Positions 8,034-17,545 of a stretch of DNA of 64,000 nt are shown here, piece by piece. The stretch lies in assembly GCA_023426545.1 (NCBI GenBank), contig JAFAAN010000062.1, positions 40,888 to 104,887 of the forward strand. The letters run 5' to 3'. A program made the translations under genes and the position numbers. The DNA comes from Pseudomonadota bacterium (GTDB lineage Bacteria > Myxococcota > Myxococcia > Myxococcales > Myxococcaceae). How positions within the stretch are numbered: the first letter of the stretch is position 1; the number at the start of each line of letters is the position of its first letter. The notes below the pieces were generated by a model. It did no database searches and had not been told where the DNA came from. It saw only the letters and a list, made by a program, of their open reading frames with translations.

Positions 8034-10583
8034 ATGGCCACCCCAGAAACCCAAGCTCCGCTCGCCGCGCTGCTCCCCAGGAAGGGCGAACCGCCCCTGG
8101 ACGCGGATGAAATCCTCAACCGCTTCGTCGGCTACGTGGCGGCCAATGGCTTGAGCCTCTACTCGGCCCAGGAAGAGGCCATCCTGGAGCTGCTCGCGGG
8201 CAAGCACCTGTTCCTCAAGACGCCCACGGGCTCGGGCAAGTCGCTGGTGGCCACGGCGCTCCACTTCAAGGCCATGGCGGAGGGCAAGGTCTCCTTCTAC
8301 ACCTGCCCCATCAAGGCCCTGGTGAACGAGAAGTTCTTCGCCCTCTGCGACGCCTTCGGCGCGGAGAACGTGGGCATGCTCACCGGCGACGCGAGCATCA
8401 ACCGCGACGCGCCCATCATCTGCTGCACCGCCGAAATCCTCGCCAACCTGGCCCTGCGCGACGCGAGCGCCCGCGTGGACTACGTCGTCATGGACGAGTT
8501 CCACTACTACTCGGACCGCGAGCGCGGCGTGGCCTGGCAGCTGCCGCTCATCGCGCTGCCGGACACCACCTTCCTGCTGATGTCCGCCACGCTGGGGCCC
8601 ACCCACATCATCGAGGAGAGCCTGACGAAGCTCACCGGCAGGGAAGTGGCCACCGTGCGCAGCGCCGAGCGCCCCGTGCCGCTGGACTTCGACTACCGCG
8701 AGGTGCCGCTGCACGAGACGATCGAGGACCTGGTCGCGCGTGGGAAGTACCCCATCTACCTGGTCAACTTCACCCAGCGCGCGGCGGCCGAGCAGGCGCA
8801 GAACCTGATGAGCGTGGACTTCTCCACCAAGGAGGAGAAGGAAGCCATCCGGCTCGCGCTCCAGGACGCGCCCTTCGACACGCCCTACGGCAAGGAGTTC
8901 CAGCGCTTCCTGCGCCACGGCATTGGCATGCACCACGCCGGCCTGCTGCCCAAGTACCGCCTGCTGGTGGAGAAGCTGGCCCAGGGCGGCCACCTCAAGG
9001 TCATCAGCGGCACGGACACGCTGGGCGTGGGCGTGAACATCCCCATCCGCACGGTGCTCTTCACGCAACTCTTCAAGTTCAATGGCGAGAAGCTGGCCAC
9101 GCTGAGCGTGCGCGACTTCCAGCAGATCGCCGGCCGCGCGGGCCGCAAGGGCTTCGACACGCAGGGCAGCGTCGTGGCCCAGGCGCCTGAGTACGTCATC
9201 GAGAACATCAAGCTGGCCGCCAAGGAGGCCGCGGGCAAGAAGAAGACGCCCAAGGCCAAGCCGCCGCAGAAGAACTTCGTCCAGTACGACCGGAGCACCT
9301 TCGAGCGGCTCCAGACCGGCATGCCCGAGCCGCTGGAGTCCCGCTTCGCGGTGTCGCACGGCATGATCCTTAACCTGCTCCAGAGCGAGCACCAGACGGA
9401 GAACAACGCCGGGTACAAGCGGCTGGTGACGCTGGTGCAGCGCAGCCATGACTCGGACTACCTCAAGCGCCGGCACCTCAAGGAGGCCGCGCGGGACTTC
9501 CGCACGCTGCGCGAAGCGGAGATTGTCGAGGTGGTGAAGGGGCAGGGCGGCTCGGGCGCCACGGTGAAGGTGGCGGGAGAGATGCAGCAGGACTTCAGCC
9601 TCAACCACACACTGTCGCTGTACCTGCTGGACACGCTGGAGCTGCTGGACCCGACCACGGACACCTACGCGCTGGACGTGGTGACGCTGGTGGAGTCCAT
9701 CCTGGAGAACCCGGAGGTGGTGCTCTACGCGCAGCTGAACCAGCTCAAGGGGGAGAAGATCAACGAGCTGAAGGCGCAGGGCGTCGAGTACGACGACCGC
9801 ATGGCGGAGCTCGAGAAGCTCGAGTGGCCCAAGCCCAACCGCGACTTCATCTACGGCACCTTCAACAAGTTCGCGCAGAAGCACCCGTGGGTGGGCGAGG
9901 AGAACATCCGGCCCAAGTCCATTGTCCGGGACATGTTCGAGCGCTTCATGTCCTTCCCGGACTACATCCGTGAATACGGTCTCCAGCGCAGCGAGGGCGT
10001 GCTGCTGCGGTACGTGAACGACACCTACAAGACGCTGGTGCAGACGGTGCCCGAGCGCTTCCGCACGGAGGAGGTGGAGGACTTCATCGACCACCTGCGC
10101 GCCACGCTCCGCCAGGTGGACTCCAGCCTGCTGGACGAGTGGGAGCGCATGCGCAACCCGGACGGCGCCATCGCGGCGAAGCCGGTGGTGGAGCTCAAGC
10201 CGAAGGAGCTCACGGACGACCCGAAGGCCTTCGCCGCGCGGGTGCGCGAGGAGCTGCATCGGCTGCTCAAAGCGCTGGGCCAGAAGCGATACATGGACGC
10301 GCTGGCCATGCTGGACAACGCCCTGGGCGAGTGGACCGCGCCCAAGCTGGAGCAGGCCATGGCGCCGTACTTCGAGGAGCACAAGGTCGTGGTGCTCACG
10401 CCCCAGGCGCGCAAGCCCGCGAACACCTTCCTCAAGGAGACGGGCCCGCGGCTGTGGGAGACCCAGCAGCGCATCATGGACCCGGAGGGGCACGGCGACT
10501 GGATGCTCGACTGTGAGATCGACCTGCGCGACCGGCGCCTGGATGACGGCCCCATCCTGATGCTCCGCCGCATCGGCATGTAG
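8034..10583 (+). CDS. DEAD/DEAH-box helicase with DUF3516 C-terminal domain (Ski2-like)
   Basis: The 849-residue protein is a superfamily 2 helicase. Motif I (TPTGSGKS) is at about residue 62, motif II is DEFH at about 153, motif III SATLG at about 183, and motif VI appears as QIAGRAGRKGFDTQG. The Walker and RNA-contact motifs match the Ski2/Mtr4-like branch, and the long C-terminal half fits DUF3516, which usually accompanies this helicase in actinobacteria and myxobacteria. An RNA or DNA unwinding role is inferred from the family; the substrate is not known. The ATG at 8034 has CGGAGG a few bases upstream, whereas the in-frame sequence back to 7902 has no such site. The gene converges on the next one with a 7-base gap. 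Confidence 0.9.
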   Translation: MATPETQAPLAALLPRKGEPPLDADEILNRFVGYVAANGLSLYSAQEEAILELLAGKHLFLKTPTGSGKSLVATALHFKAMAEGKVSFYTCPIKALVNEKFFALCDAFGAENVGMLTGDASINRDAPIICCTAEILANLALRDASARVDYVVMDEFHYYSDRERGVAWQLPLIALPDTTFLLMSATLGPTHIIEESLTKLTGREVATVRSAERPVPLDFDYREVPLHETIEDLVARGKYPIYLVNFTQRAAAEQAQNLMSVDFSTKEEKEAIRLALQDAPFDTPYGKEFQRFLRHGIGMHHAGLLPKYRLLVEKLAQGGHLKVISGTDTLGVGVNIPIRTVLFTQLFKFNGEKLATLSVRDFQQIAGRAGRKGFDTQGSVVAQAPEYVIENIKLAAKEAAGKKKTPKAKPPQKNFVQYDRSTFERLQTGMPEPLESRFAVSHGMILNLLQSEHQTENNAGYKRLVTLVQRSHDSDYLKRRHLKEAARDFRTLREAEIVEVVKGQGGSGATVKVAGEMQQDFSLNHTLSLYLLDTLELLDPTTDTYALDVVTLVESILENPEVVLYAQLNQLKGEKINELKAQGVEYDDRMAELEKLEWPKPNRDFIYGTFNKFAQKHPWVGEENIRPKSIVRDMFERFMSFPDYIREYGLQRSEGVLLRYVNDTYKTLVQTVPERFRTEEVEDFIDHLRATLRQVDSSLLDEWERMRNPDGAIAAKPVVELKPKELTDDPKAFAARVREELHRLLKALGQKRYMDALAMLDNALGEWTAPKLEQAMAPYFEEHKVVVLTPQARKPANTFLKETGPRLWETQQRIMDPEGHGDWMLDCEIDLRDRRLDDGPILMLRRIGM

Positions 10584-10590
10584 CCCGGGC

Positions 10591-11082
10591 TCAGCCCCCG
10601 GAGGCAGGCGGCTCCGAGGGGCGCGCGGCCGTCAGGGCCTCCGGTTCCGGAGGCGTCAGCTCGCTCACCTCCAGCCCGCCGCCCGCGCCGGGCGTGAGGA
10701 CCATGCGCCACGCGTCCGCCGTCAGCACCACGCGGTCTGTCTCGCAGCGCACCGACAGCTCCATGTCCTCGATGGTCCACGCGCCCGCCCACACCGTCGT
10801 CCGGGCTTCGCAGCCGGACGCGTCGCACGTCTCCGTCTCCGCCACCCACACCCGGCCCTCGGGCGCCGCGGGGCACGACAGCGGCTCCGCGTAGCGAAGG
10901 AGGGGGCTGTCCAGCTCGTCCACGCCCGCGTCGGGGAACAGGGGCTCCATGTCGAGCGGCGTCCCCCGCGCGGCGCGCGCCCCGGACGGCACCGCGTCCG
11001 GCTCTGGCGCTTCTGCCAGGGCCGCCGGCGCGGCCAGCCAGCCACACAGCAACATCACCTTCCCACCCCGAATCATCCACAT
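10591..11082 (-). CDS. Hypothetical secreted protein
   Basis: The 163-residue product begins with a signal peptide (MWMIRGGKVMLLCGWLAAPAALAEA, cleavage likely after ALA) and has a mature region with four cysteines, two of them within ETCDASGCEA, so disulfides are likely in the periplasm. I recognise no family. ATGs at 11082, 11076 and 11055 are all possible starts; the last has AAGG just before it but gives a signal peptide without a charged N-region. The gene is divergent from ppc, with about 180 bases between them. Confidence 0.65.
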   Translation of the reverse strand: MWMIRGGKVMLLCGWLAAPAALAEAPEPDAVPSGARAARGTPLDMEPLFPDAGVDELDSPLLRYAEPLSCPAAPEGRVWVAETETCDASGCEARTTVWAGAWTIEDMELSVRCETDRVVLTADAWRMVLTPGAGGGLEVSELTPPEPEALTAARPSEPPASGG

Positions 11083-11261
11083 GGCGACATGCTCCCGGCC
11101 GCGGCGTCGTTCGCGGCTCACGGAGGGCGGGTTGTGCAAGGCCTGGACCGGACGCTCGTGTGGCCGGGGAGCCACGGTGGTGGGCGGCCCGCCAGCCGTG
11201 GCCCGCTTTCCCGCATGGAAAAGCGGGCCATGTCGCCAGCCAGCGACTACCGTCGCACCAT

Positions 11262-13931
11262 ATGGCCCGACTGCGTGCCGTGGATCAGCCGCTGCGCCGG
11301 GATGTCCGCCTGCTTGGCCGGCTCCTGGGAGAAGTGCTCGTTGAACAGGAAGGGCAGGTGCTCTTCGACCTGGAAGAGGACGTGCGCCGCCTCGCCATCC
11401 AGCGCCGGCGAGGCCCGGTGACTGGACGGCACGCGGCGGCGGCGGAGCTGGTGGAGGTGCTCCAGCGCCTGCCCCTGGAGCGAGCCGAGCCGGTGCTGCG
11501 CGCCTTCTCCGTCTACTTCCAGCTGGTGAACCTGGCGGAGCAGCATCACCGCATCCGCCGTGCCCGGACTCACGCGGAGGCCGCGTCCGCGAAGCCCCAG
11601 CGCGGCTCGCTGGAGGCCACGCTGCTGCTGCTCAAGGACGCCGGTATTCCCGCGCAGCGGGTGCGCGAGGCCTTGGCCGCCATGCGGGTGACGCTGACGC
11701 TCACCGCACACCCCACGCAGGCGGTGCGCCGCACGCTGCTGGAGAAGCTCTACCGCATGGCGGGGCTGCTGGAGGATCGGGACCGCTGCGAGCAGACGCC
11801 TCGCGAGTCCGCGGCGAACGTGGAGTCGCTGCGCGAGGAGATCACCCTCCTGTGGCAGACGGACGAGCTGCGCCGCGAGCGCCCCACGGTGGGCGACGAG
11901 GTGAAGAACGTCCTCTGGTACGTGGAGGAGGTGCTCGCCGAGGAGCTGTCCCTGCTGCCCGAGCTGCTGGACTGGGCCTTCGCGAGTGCATACGGCGAGC
12001 CCCTGGGCCCGCTGGAGACGCCCGTGCGCATCCACTCGTGGGTGGGCGGCGACATGGACGGCAATCCGCTGGTGACGCCCGAGGTGTTCGCGGACACGCT
12101 GCGCGCGCACCGCGCCCGTGGCCTGCGTCGGCTGCTCCAGGACCTGGAGCAGCTGGGCGGCCGGCTGTCCCAGTCGCAGCGCCACGCGAAGCCCTCCGAG
12201 GAGCTGCTGCGCTCGGTGGCGAAGGACGCCGAGGCGCTGCCCGAGGTGGTGCGCCGCCATGGCCCTCGCACGCCGGGCGAGCCGCTGCGCTACAAGCTGC
12301 GCTTCATGGAGGAGCGGCTCCTGCGCGCGCTCCACTACGTGACGCAGCAGCGCGCCGGGGCGAGCGTCACCATGCCGGATGGGGCCTACCGCACGCCGGA
12401 GGCGCTGCTGGCGGACCTGGACGTGCTGGTGCGCGCGCTGGAGGCGTCGAAGGGCACGCACGCGGGGCTGCGGGACGTGCGGCGGGTGCGGCAGCGGGTG
12501 CTCGCGCTGGGCCTGTCCCTGGCGGAGCTGGAGGTGCGCACGCCCGCCGAGGACGCGGTGAGCGCGGCGGCCTCGCTCGACGGGGGCCCGGCGCCCTCGG
12601 AGGGAGGCCGGCGGCTGCTGGAGGTGCTCTCGCGCCTGAAGGAGGCGCAGTCCGAGTCGGGCGAGCCCGCGTGCCGCACGCTTATCCTCAGCATGGCCAG
12701 CACGGCCGAGGACGTGCTCGCGGCCTTCAAGTGCCTGAAGCACGCAGGGCTGTGGGACGCGGCGCGAGGCTGCGCCACGGTGGACGTGGTGCCGCTGTTC
12801 GAGCAGCTCGGTGCGCTGGACTCGGGGCCGCAGGTGCTGCGCACGCTCTTCGCGGACCCGGAGTACCGCCGTCACGTGGACGCGAGGTGCGGCCAGGAAG
12901 TGATGGTGGGCTACAGCGACTCCGGCAAGGAGGTGGGGCTGCTGGCGGCGAGCGCGGCGCTCTACCGCGCGCAGGTGGCGCTCACGGCGGTGTCGCGCGA
13001 GGCGGGCGTGCCGCTGCGCCTGTTCCATGGCCGCGGCGAGTCCGTGGCGCGCGGCGGCGGCCCCGCGCAGGAGGCCATCCTCGCGCTGCCGCCCGGCGCG
13101 GTGGCGGGCGGCTACAAGGCCACGGAGCAGGGCGAGGCGCTGGACCACAAGTACGCGCGCCCGGAGCTGGCGCGGCGCACGCTGGAGCTCATCCTGGGCG
13201 GTGTGCTGCTGCACACGTTGGACGCGCAGCCGCGCCCGGAGCCGGAGGCCGAGCGCGCCTTCCGTGAGGCCTTCGACACCCTCGCGGAGACGGGGCGCAA
13301 GGCGTACCGCTCATTGGTATGGGAGGACCCAAACTTTCTGGAGTTCTTCACCGCCGCGACGCCGGTGGAGGAGATTGCGTCGCTGCCCATCGGCTCGCGC
13401 CCCAGCAAGCGCAAGGCGGGAGGGCTGGACACGCTGCGCGCGATTCCGTGGGTGTTCGCCTGGACGCAGAACCGCGCCATCCTCCCGGGCTGGTACGGCG
13501 TGGGCTCGGCGCTGGAGTCCTTCGCGAAGGTGGAGGGTGGGGAGGCCTTGCTCGAGCGCATGTACCGGGAGTGGCCCTTCTTCCGCGCTGTCATCGACAA
13601 CGTCACCATGGTGCTGGCGAAGTCGGACATGTCCATCGCCGCGCGCTATGCGACGCTGGCGCCCGCGAGCACCCAGGGGGTGTGGCGGCGCATCCAGCAG
13701 GAGCACCAGCGCACGCGCAAACAGGTGAAGCGGCTGACGGGGGAGTCGAAGCTGCTCGACCACAACCCGCAGCTCCAGCGCAGCATCTCCTTGCGCAACC
13801 CCTACGTGGACCCCATGTCCTTCCTCCAGGTGGAGCTGCTCAAGCGCAAGCGCGAGGGGCAGGCGGAGGTGGACCGTCCACTGCTGCTCACCCTCAACGG
13901 CATCGCCGCCGGCATGCGCAACACCGGGTAG
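11262..13931 (+). CDS. ppc: Phosphoenolpyruvate carboxylase
   Basis: The 889-residue enzyme would convert phosphoenolpyruvate and bicarbonate to oxaloacetate, refilling the TCA cycle in the cytoplasm. The length is that of the bacterial enzyme. The catalytic-histidine motif TLTAHPTQ is at about residue 148, GYSDSGKEVG at about 549, FHGRGESVARGGGPA at about 587, and the protein ends in the family signature GIAAGMRNTG. The usual forms are GYSDSAKDAG and FHGRGGSIGRGGGP, so Gly for Ala and Glu for Gly at these loops are unusual; the Arg and Gly residues of the loop are kept. The start at 11262 lacks a clear ribosome site, but the protein begins there in the normal way. Confidence 0.95.
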   Translation: MARLRAVDQPLRRDVRLLGRLLGEVLVEQEGQVLFDLEEDVRRLAIQRRRGPVTGRHAAAAELVEVLQRLPLERAEPVLRAFSVYFQLVNLAEQHHRIRRARTHAEAASAKPQRGSLEATLLLLKDAGIPAQRVREALAAMRVTLTLTAHPTQAVRRTLLEKLYRMAGLLEDRDRCEQTPRESAANVESLREEITLLWQTDELRRERPTVGDEVKNVLWYVEEVLAEELSLLPELLDWAFASAYGEPLGPLETPVRIHSWVGGDMDGNPLVTPEVFADTLRAHRARGLRRLLQDLEQLGGRLSQSQRHAKPSEELLRSVAKDAEALPEVVRRHGPRTPGEPLRYKLRFMEERLLRALHYVTQQRAGASVTMPDGAYRTPEALLADLDVLVRALEASKGTHAGLRDVRRVRQRVLALGLSLAELEVRTPAEDAVSAAASLDGGPAPSEGGRRLLEVLSRLKEAQSESGEPACRTLILSMASTAEDVLAAFKCLKHAGLWDAARGCATVDVVPLFEQLGALDSGPQVLRTLFADPEYRRHVDARCGQEVMVGYSDSGKEVGLLAASAALYRAQVALTAVSREAGVPLRLFHGRGESVARGGGPAQEAILALPPGAVAGGYKATEQGEALDHKYARPELARRTLELILGGVLLHTLDAQPRPEPEAERAFREAFDTLAETGRKAYRSLVWEDPNFLEFFTAATPVEEIASLPIGSRPSKRKAGGLDTLRAIPWVFAWTQNRAILPGWYGVGSALESFAKVEGGEALLERMYREWPFFRAVIDNVTMVLAKSDMSIAARYATLAPASTQGVWRRIQQEHQRTRKQVKRLTGESKLLDHNPQLQRSISLRNPYVDPMSFLQVELLKRKREGQAEVDRPLLLTLNGIAAGMRNTG

Positions 13932-13965
13932 GCTCGCCGCCCACGAGCGCGCCGAGGAGGATGCG

Positions 13966-14664
13966 ATGGCCAGGGAGACGTTCAGCGTGGTGGAGGTCAA
14001 CCCGGCGCACCGCTTCGCGCGGCTGCGGCCCGAGTCGGGCGGAGCCCTGCTGCACGCGGCGCTGTACCCGGATGAGGAGTCCCCCGAGCCGCAGCTCCAG
14101 CTCCGCGAGGGGGACCGGGTGGAGGGACTGCGCCGCGGGCAGTCGGTGGCGGACTGGGGCTGGGTGTCTCGCGCCGAGCCCCCGGCGGACCTGGTGGAGC
14201 GCATGGGCGAGCTGCTCGCGAAGCTGGAGGGCTTCGAGCTGCGCGTCCCCGCCACGGCCTACGCGCTGGCCGAGCACCACTGGCGGCACAGCCGGGCCGA
14301 CCCGCTGCACCAGGAGCTGCTCGCGCAGCTGCCCACCTTCTTCGACTGGGAGCTGGCCCACCCCTACGAAGACGCGGCGCTGCTGGAGCGGCTCCAGGCC
14401 GCGATGCAGCCGTACCTGCCCGGCTTCCAGGTGGCGCCCCAGGCGGGGCGGGCCGCCTTCCACGTGGAGCCCGGTGGCCTCGACGTGCCGGCGCCGGAGG
14501 GCCGCCGCGACGCGCCCGCCGCCACCTTCGAGCCGCTGCTTCTTCAGGTGAATGCCCTGCTGGAGGGCGCTGGTACGCCGGTGCGCTGGGTGCCCACGGA
14601 GGACGACTGGATTCTGGCGCCCCCGGGGCTGGCCGAGCTGCTGGTGCTCCACGGCGTGCTCTAG
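13966..14664 (+). CDS. Hypothetical protein
   Basis: This 232-residue protein follows ppc by 34 bases on the same strand and has a good ribosome site (GAGGAGG) before its ATG. It has no signal peptide or membrane helix. The first part is beta-rich and the middle is helical (LVERMGELLAKLEGFELRVPATAYALAEHHWRH). I do not recognise the family. Because of the short spacing it may be co-transcribed with ppc, but that is inferred only from distance. It overlaps the end of the convergent SGNH hydrolase gene by 4 bases. Confidence 0.7.
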   Translation: MARETFSVVEVNPAHRFARLRPESGGALLHAALYPDEESPEPQLQLREGDRVEGLRRGQSVADWGWVSRAEPPADLVERMGELLAKLEGFELRVPATAYALAEHHWRHSRADPLHQELLAQLPTFFDWELAHPYEDAALLERLQAAMQPYLPGFQVAPQAGRAAFHVEPGGLDVPAPEGRRDAPAATFEPLLLQVNALLEGAGTPVRWVPTEDDWILAPPGLAELLVLHGVL

Positions 14665-15935
14665 AGGCCGCCCACCTCATGCAGGACGCGTGACACCTCG
14701 TCCGCCATCACCCGATGGCCTTCCTTGCTGGGGTGGATGCCGTCCACCTCCAGTCCGTCGAGGAAGAGGTGCACGTTGCCCGGCTGGTGCATCACCGCCT
14801 CCAGGTCGATGACGTCCGGGCCCGCGCCGCCGCCGCGCACCCAGGCGTTGAACTCCAGCCGCTGCGCCTTCACCGCCTCATAGGGCGCGTAGTTCGATTT
14901 CTCCTTGGGCAGCAGCGTGCTCACCCAGGGACGGCAGAAGGGCGCCAGCCGGTCCAGCAGCGTGGTCATCCGCGACTGAAGCTGCGCTATCGAGGGGGTG
15001 TCGCCCAGGTCGTTGGTGCCCAGCAGCACCACGCAGTCCGTGATGCCCTGGAGCGCGAGCACCTCACCGTCGAGCAGGGCCAGCGCGTCATAGAAGCCCT
15101 GCCCGCTGACGCCTGCGTTCACCACGGGCACGCCCAGCGCGAGCTCCACCCGCGCGGGCCACGCGTTGCGCGTGTCGTTCTTCGCGTCGATGTAGCCCTC
15201 GGTGATGCTGTCGCCGATGGCGACGACGGCGCGCCCGGTGGGGCCCTCCACGTAGACCGTGGCGACGCCGACGGCCCGGTCGAATAGCGTGCCGCCCAGT
15301 GCGCCCGTGACGAGCGCGTGGTTGCCCGCGCGCGCATAGCTGCCCGGGAAGGCGCTGATGGCGCTGGCCGCCAGCGCGCCCTGGGCCTCGAAGCTGATGG
15401 CCAGCTCGTCGCGGAAGCCCACCGGGAAGTCCACCGGGTCCGACGTCGTCAACGTGCGCGCGGCCATGGTGACGCCCGCGCCACCGTCGAAGGTGAGCGG
15501 CACGGGCGCGGACGCCAGCTCACCGGCCGCGCCTGCGCGTGCCACCGTCGCCCGTATCAGCGTCAGTCTCCCGTCGCCGGAGCGGAACGTCACCCGGAGG
15601 CGCCCGCCCGCGCGCGCCACGGGCACGCGCAGGCGGAACGTCGTCGGGCTGCCCACGCTGTGTGAGGCGCGCAGCGCTTGGTGAAAGCCGGGCTGGAACG
15701 AGGTCGCGGCGGGGGGCGATGGCGGCGTGCCCTGCACCTGCCTCTCGTCGTTCAACACCAGCACCGGCGCCACCTCCAGTGACGCGTCGGAAGCACTGTC
15801 CTCCCGTGTGGCGTTGAGGTTGTCGTCGTCGGGCGCGACGTCCCAGTCGGTAGGGTCGGCGACGCTGCCGGCGCACGCCAGCAGCACACCCCCCATCCAC
15901 ACAAGGACCGCCCGCCACCCCGGCGTCTTTCCCAT
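14661..15935 (-). CDS. SGNH/GDSL-type hydrolase lipoprotein
   Basis: The 424-residue protein has a lipoprotein signal (MGKTPGWRAVLVWMGGVLLAC, lipobox LLAC), an N-terminal beta-rich domain of about 200 residues and an SGNH hydrolase domain. The SGNH blocks are all visible: AIGDSITEGY (catalytic Ser), a Gly block near VNAGVSGQG, the GTND block and the DGIHPSKEGH block with the Asp and His of the triad. It probably deacylates an esterified carbohydrate or lipid outside the cell; the substrate is unknown. The ATG at 15935 is favoured over the one at 15941 because GGGAGG sits about 7 bases upstream. The neighbour upstream is another lipoprotein gene on the same strand. Confidence 0.88.
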   Translation of the reverse strand: MGKTPGWRAVLVWMGGVLLACAGSVADPTDWDVAPDDDNLNATREDSASDASLEVAPVLVLNDERQVQGTPPSPPAATSFQPGFHQALRASHSVGSPTTFRLRVPVARAGGRLRVTFRSGDGRLTLIRATVARAGAAGELASAPVPLTFDGGAGVTMAARTLTTSDPVDFPVGFRDELAISFEAQGALAASAISAFPGSYARAGNHALVTGALGGTLFDRAVGVATVYVEGPTGRAVVAIGDSITEGYIDAKNDTRNAWPARVELALGVPVVNAGVSGQGFYDALALLDGEVLALQGITDCVVLLGTNDLGDTPSIAQLQSRMTTLLDRLAPFCRPWVSTLLPKEKSNYAPYEAVKAQRLEFNAWVRGGGAGPDVIDLEAVMHQPGNVHLFLDGLEVDGIHPSKEGHRVMADEVSRVLHEVGGL

Positions 15936-16072
15936 TCCCATCCCTCCCGGGATTGCAGGATGCACACCACACCGTGTCCTGCCAGCCGGGTGTTTGGGAA
16001 GCCGCCCGGGTGCTGCCCTCGCCCGCCCGGCTGCCCCCCCAAGGTTGCCGCGGGCGCTCTGTGTTACCCGCG

Positions 16073-16942
16073 CTAGGGCACGCACGCCCCCACGCCCGGG
16101 TTCTCATCCAGCGCACGGCAATTGCCCGCCGTGCAGGCAGGCGCACCGCCTGGCTGGCAGAGCGGGCGGCAGGTGAGCCCACCGCCCGCGTTCACACAGG
16201 CGCTGCCCGGCGCGCACTGGTTGCTGAAGTCGCAGGGCTGCCCCTCCGTCCGGGTGCCGCTCCCTGCGCAGACGGGGCCGTTGGTGGAGGGGTAGCAGCT
16301 CAGCGGCGACGCGCAGTCCTGGGCGAAGGGGTCGCACGCGGGGGAGGGGGGACCGCAAACCAGGGGCAGCTCATCCGTGCCGTCCAGCCGGAGCACCGTG
16401 TTGCACTCCTCCGAGTTCCCACACTGGGTCGTGGCATGGCACAGCCGCTGACATGTGAAGCCACCACCGTGTCCCTCGGGGGCCTGACGGCAGAAGAGCC
16501 CCTGCTGGCAGGTGTCGTAGGCCACGCGGCCATCGGAGGGCGCCAGCGTGCAAGTGGCCCCCGCGTTCGCGGTGCCCGGCGCCACACACCGCCGCCGCGT
16601 CACCCCATCTTCAGTGGCGTAGGTGCAGCGCTGCCCTCCGGCGCAGTCCTGCGCCACCACGTCGCATTCCCCGTCGAAGCATCGGCTGCCCGTGCCGCCG
16701 TCCACCAGGTCCGCGAACTGGCAGCTCTGGCCCGCGGCGCAGCCCTCCTGCCTCGCCACGTTGCATTCGAAGTCACGGCTGTCCCCGCCGCCGCCGTCGG
16801 CGCCGCCGTCCGGCCTGCTTCCGCCGTCCATGCCCGCGTCGCCAGAGCCGTCCGGCTCCGGGCCCTCACCGCCGTGACAGCCTCCGACCGACAAGGCCAG
16901 CGCAAGGGTTCCAGTCAACAGATAGAGGCGGTAGACACGCAT
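16073..16942 (-). CDS. Cysteine-rich lipoprotein
   Basis: The 289-residue protein starts with a signal sequence (MRVYRLYLLTGTLALALSVGGC) that ends in a lipobox-like VGGC. A linker of Gly, Asp and Ser follows, then many cysteines in repeated units of the kind CDxxCxxGxxC (GQSCQF, QRCTY, LFCRQ, EECNT, LSCYP, SACVN). Such Cys-rich repeats are common in exported myxobacterial proteins, and the cysteines are probably paired in disulfides. I assign no enzymatic function. It lies upstream of the SGNH lipoprotein on the same strand with about 140 bases between, so the two may or may not be one transcript. Confidence 0.8.
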   Translation of the reverse strand: MRVYRLYLLTGTLALALSVGGCHGGEGPEPDGSGDAGMDGGSRPDGGADGGGGDSRDFECNVARQEGCAAGQSCQFADLVDGGTGSRCFDGECDVVAQDCAGGQRCTYATEDGVTRRRCVAPGTANAGATCTLAPSDGRVAYDTCQQGLFCRQAPEGHGGGFTCQRLCHATTQCGNSEECNTVLRLDGTDELPLVCGPPSPACDPFAQDCASPLSCYPSTNGPVCAGSGTRTEGQPCDFSNQCAPGSACVNAGGGLTCRPLCQPGGAPACTAGNCRALDENPGVGACVP

Positions 16943-17152
16943 TCCAGAGCGCTCCCAGGGCAGTCCCGAGGACATAGGCACCTGAATTCGATAGAGGGGG
17001 CCCCTTGAATCGGGCGTGGAAAGCAGCGGACACTTGGAGGACGCCCGGAGCTTCGTGGTTGGCCCGGCGCGTCACCTTGTGGGACTGTGGGTGTGGGAGC
17101 AGAGCTCCGGGTTTTCGCCAGCAGCGTCGAATGTGGGGGTTAACGGGTGCGT

Positions 17153-17518
17153 ATGACAACCAAGGCGGCGGATGACATGGAAAGCGGGGATCCAGCCGCA
17201 TACGCGAACCGGCGGGCCGACGAGCGTGTGGCGGCGCGGTTCGAGGTTCGCTTCGCCCAGACGCAGGACGCCGCGAGGGCGCTCCGCGCGTACTCGGTGA
17301 ACATCTCCGCGGGTGGGCTGTGCCTGAAGACGCAGAAGTCCTACGACGTGGGCTCCCAGGTCCGCCTGTCCATGGCCATTGAAGGCGAGGAGTTCCACCT
17401 CACCGGCATCATCGCCTGGGTGCGCGACGAGGCGGAGGCCATCGGCGTGCGCTTCACGGACATGAACGACGAGGACCGGGCCCGGCTCCAGCGCGTGGTG
17501 GACAGCTTCAAGCGGTAG
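17153..17518 (+). CDS. PilZ domain protein
   Basis: The 121-residue cytoplasmic protein has the two motifs of a PilZ cyclic-di-GMP receptor: RVAAR (RxxxR) near residue 26 and NISAGG (D/NxSxxG) near residue 50, followed by the beta-barrel strands (VRLSMAIEG, FHLTGIIAWVRDEAEAIGVRFTDM). Single PilZ proteins of this length in myxobacteria are often labelled TIGR02266. It may adjust motility or exopolysaccharide in response to c-di-GMP, but no partner gene is adjacent. A GTG at 17147 is an alternative start two codons earlier. A hairpin follows, before the convergent GNAT gene. Confidence 0.85.
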   Translation: MTTKAADDMESGDPAAYANRRADERVAARFEVRFAQTQDAARALRAYSVNISAGGLCLKTQKSYDVGSQVRLSMAIEGEEFHLTGIIAWVRDEAEAIGVRFTDMNDEDRARLQRVVDSFKR

Positions 17519-17520
17519 GC

Positions 17521-17538
17521 CCGGGGCGGGAGCCCCGG
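17521..17538. terminator. Hairpin between convergent PilZ and GNAT genes
   Basis: A 7-base perfect stem (CCGGGGC and GCCCCGG) with a GGGA loop sits in the 27-base gap between the two convergent stop codons. It is a likely shared terminator. Confidence 0.5.
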
Positions 17539-17545
17539 CGGGCCA

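Noticed and set aside
7965..10493. Long minus-strand open frame opposite the helicase gene
   Set aside because: It is an antisense shadow. Its composition is His/Arg/Gln/Leu-rich and it has no ribosome site or known motif.
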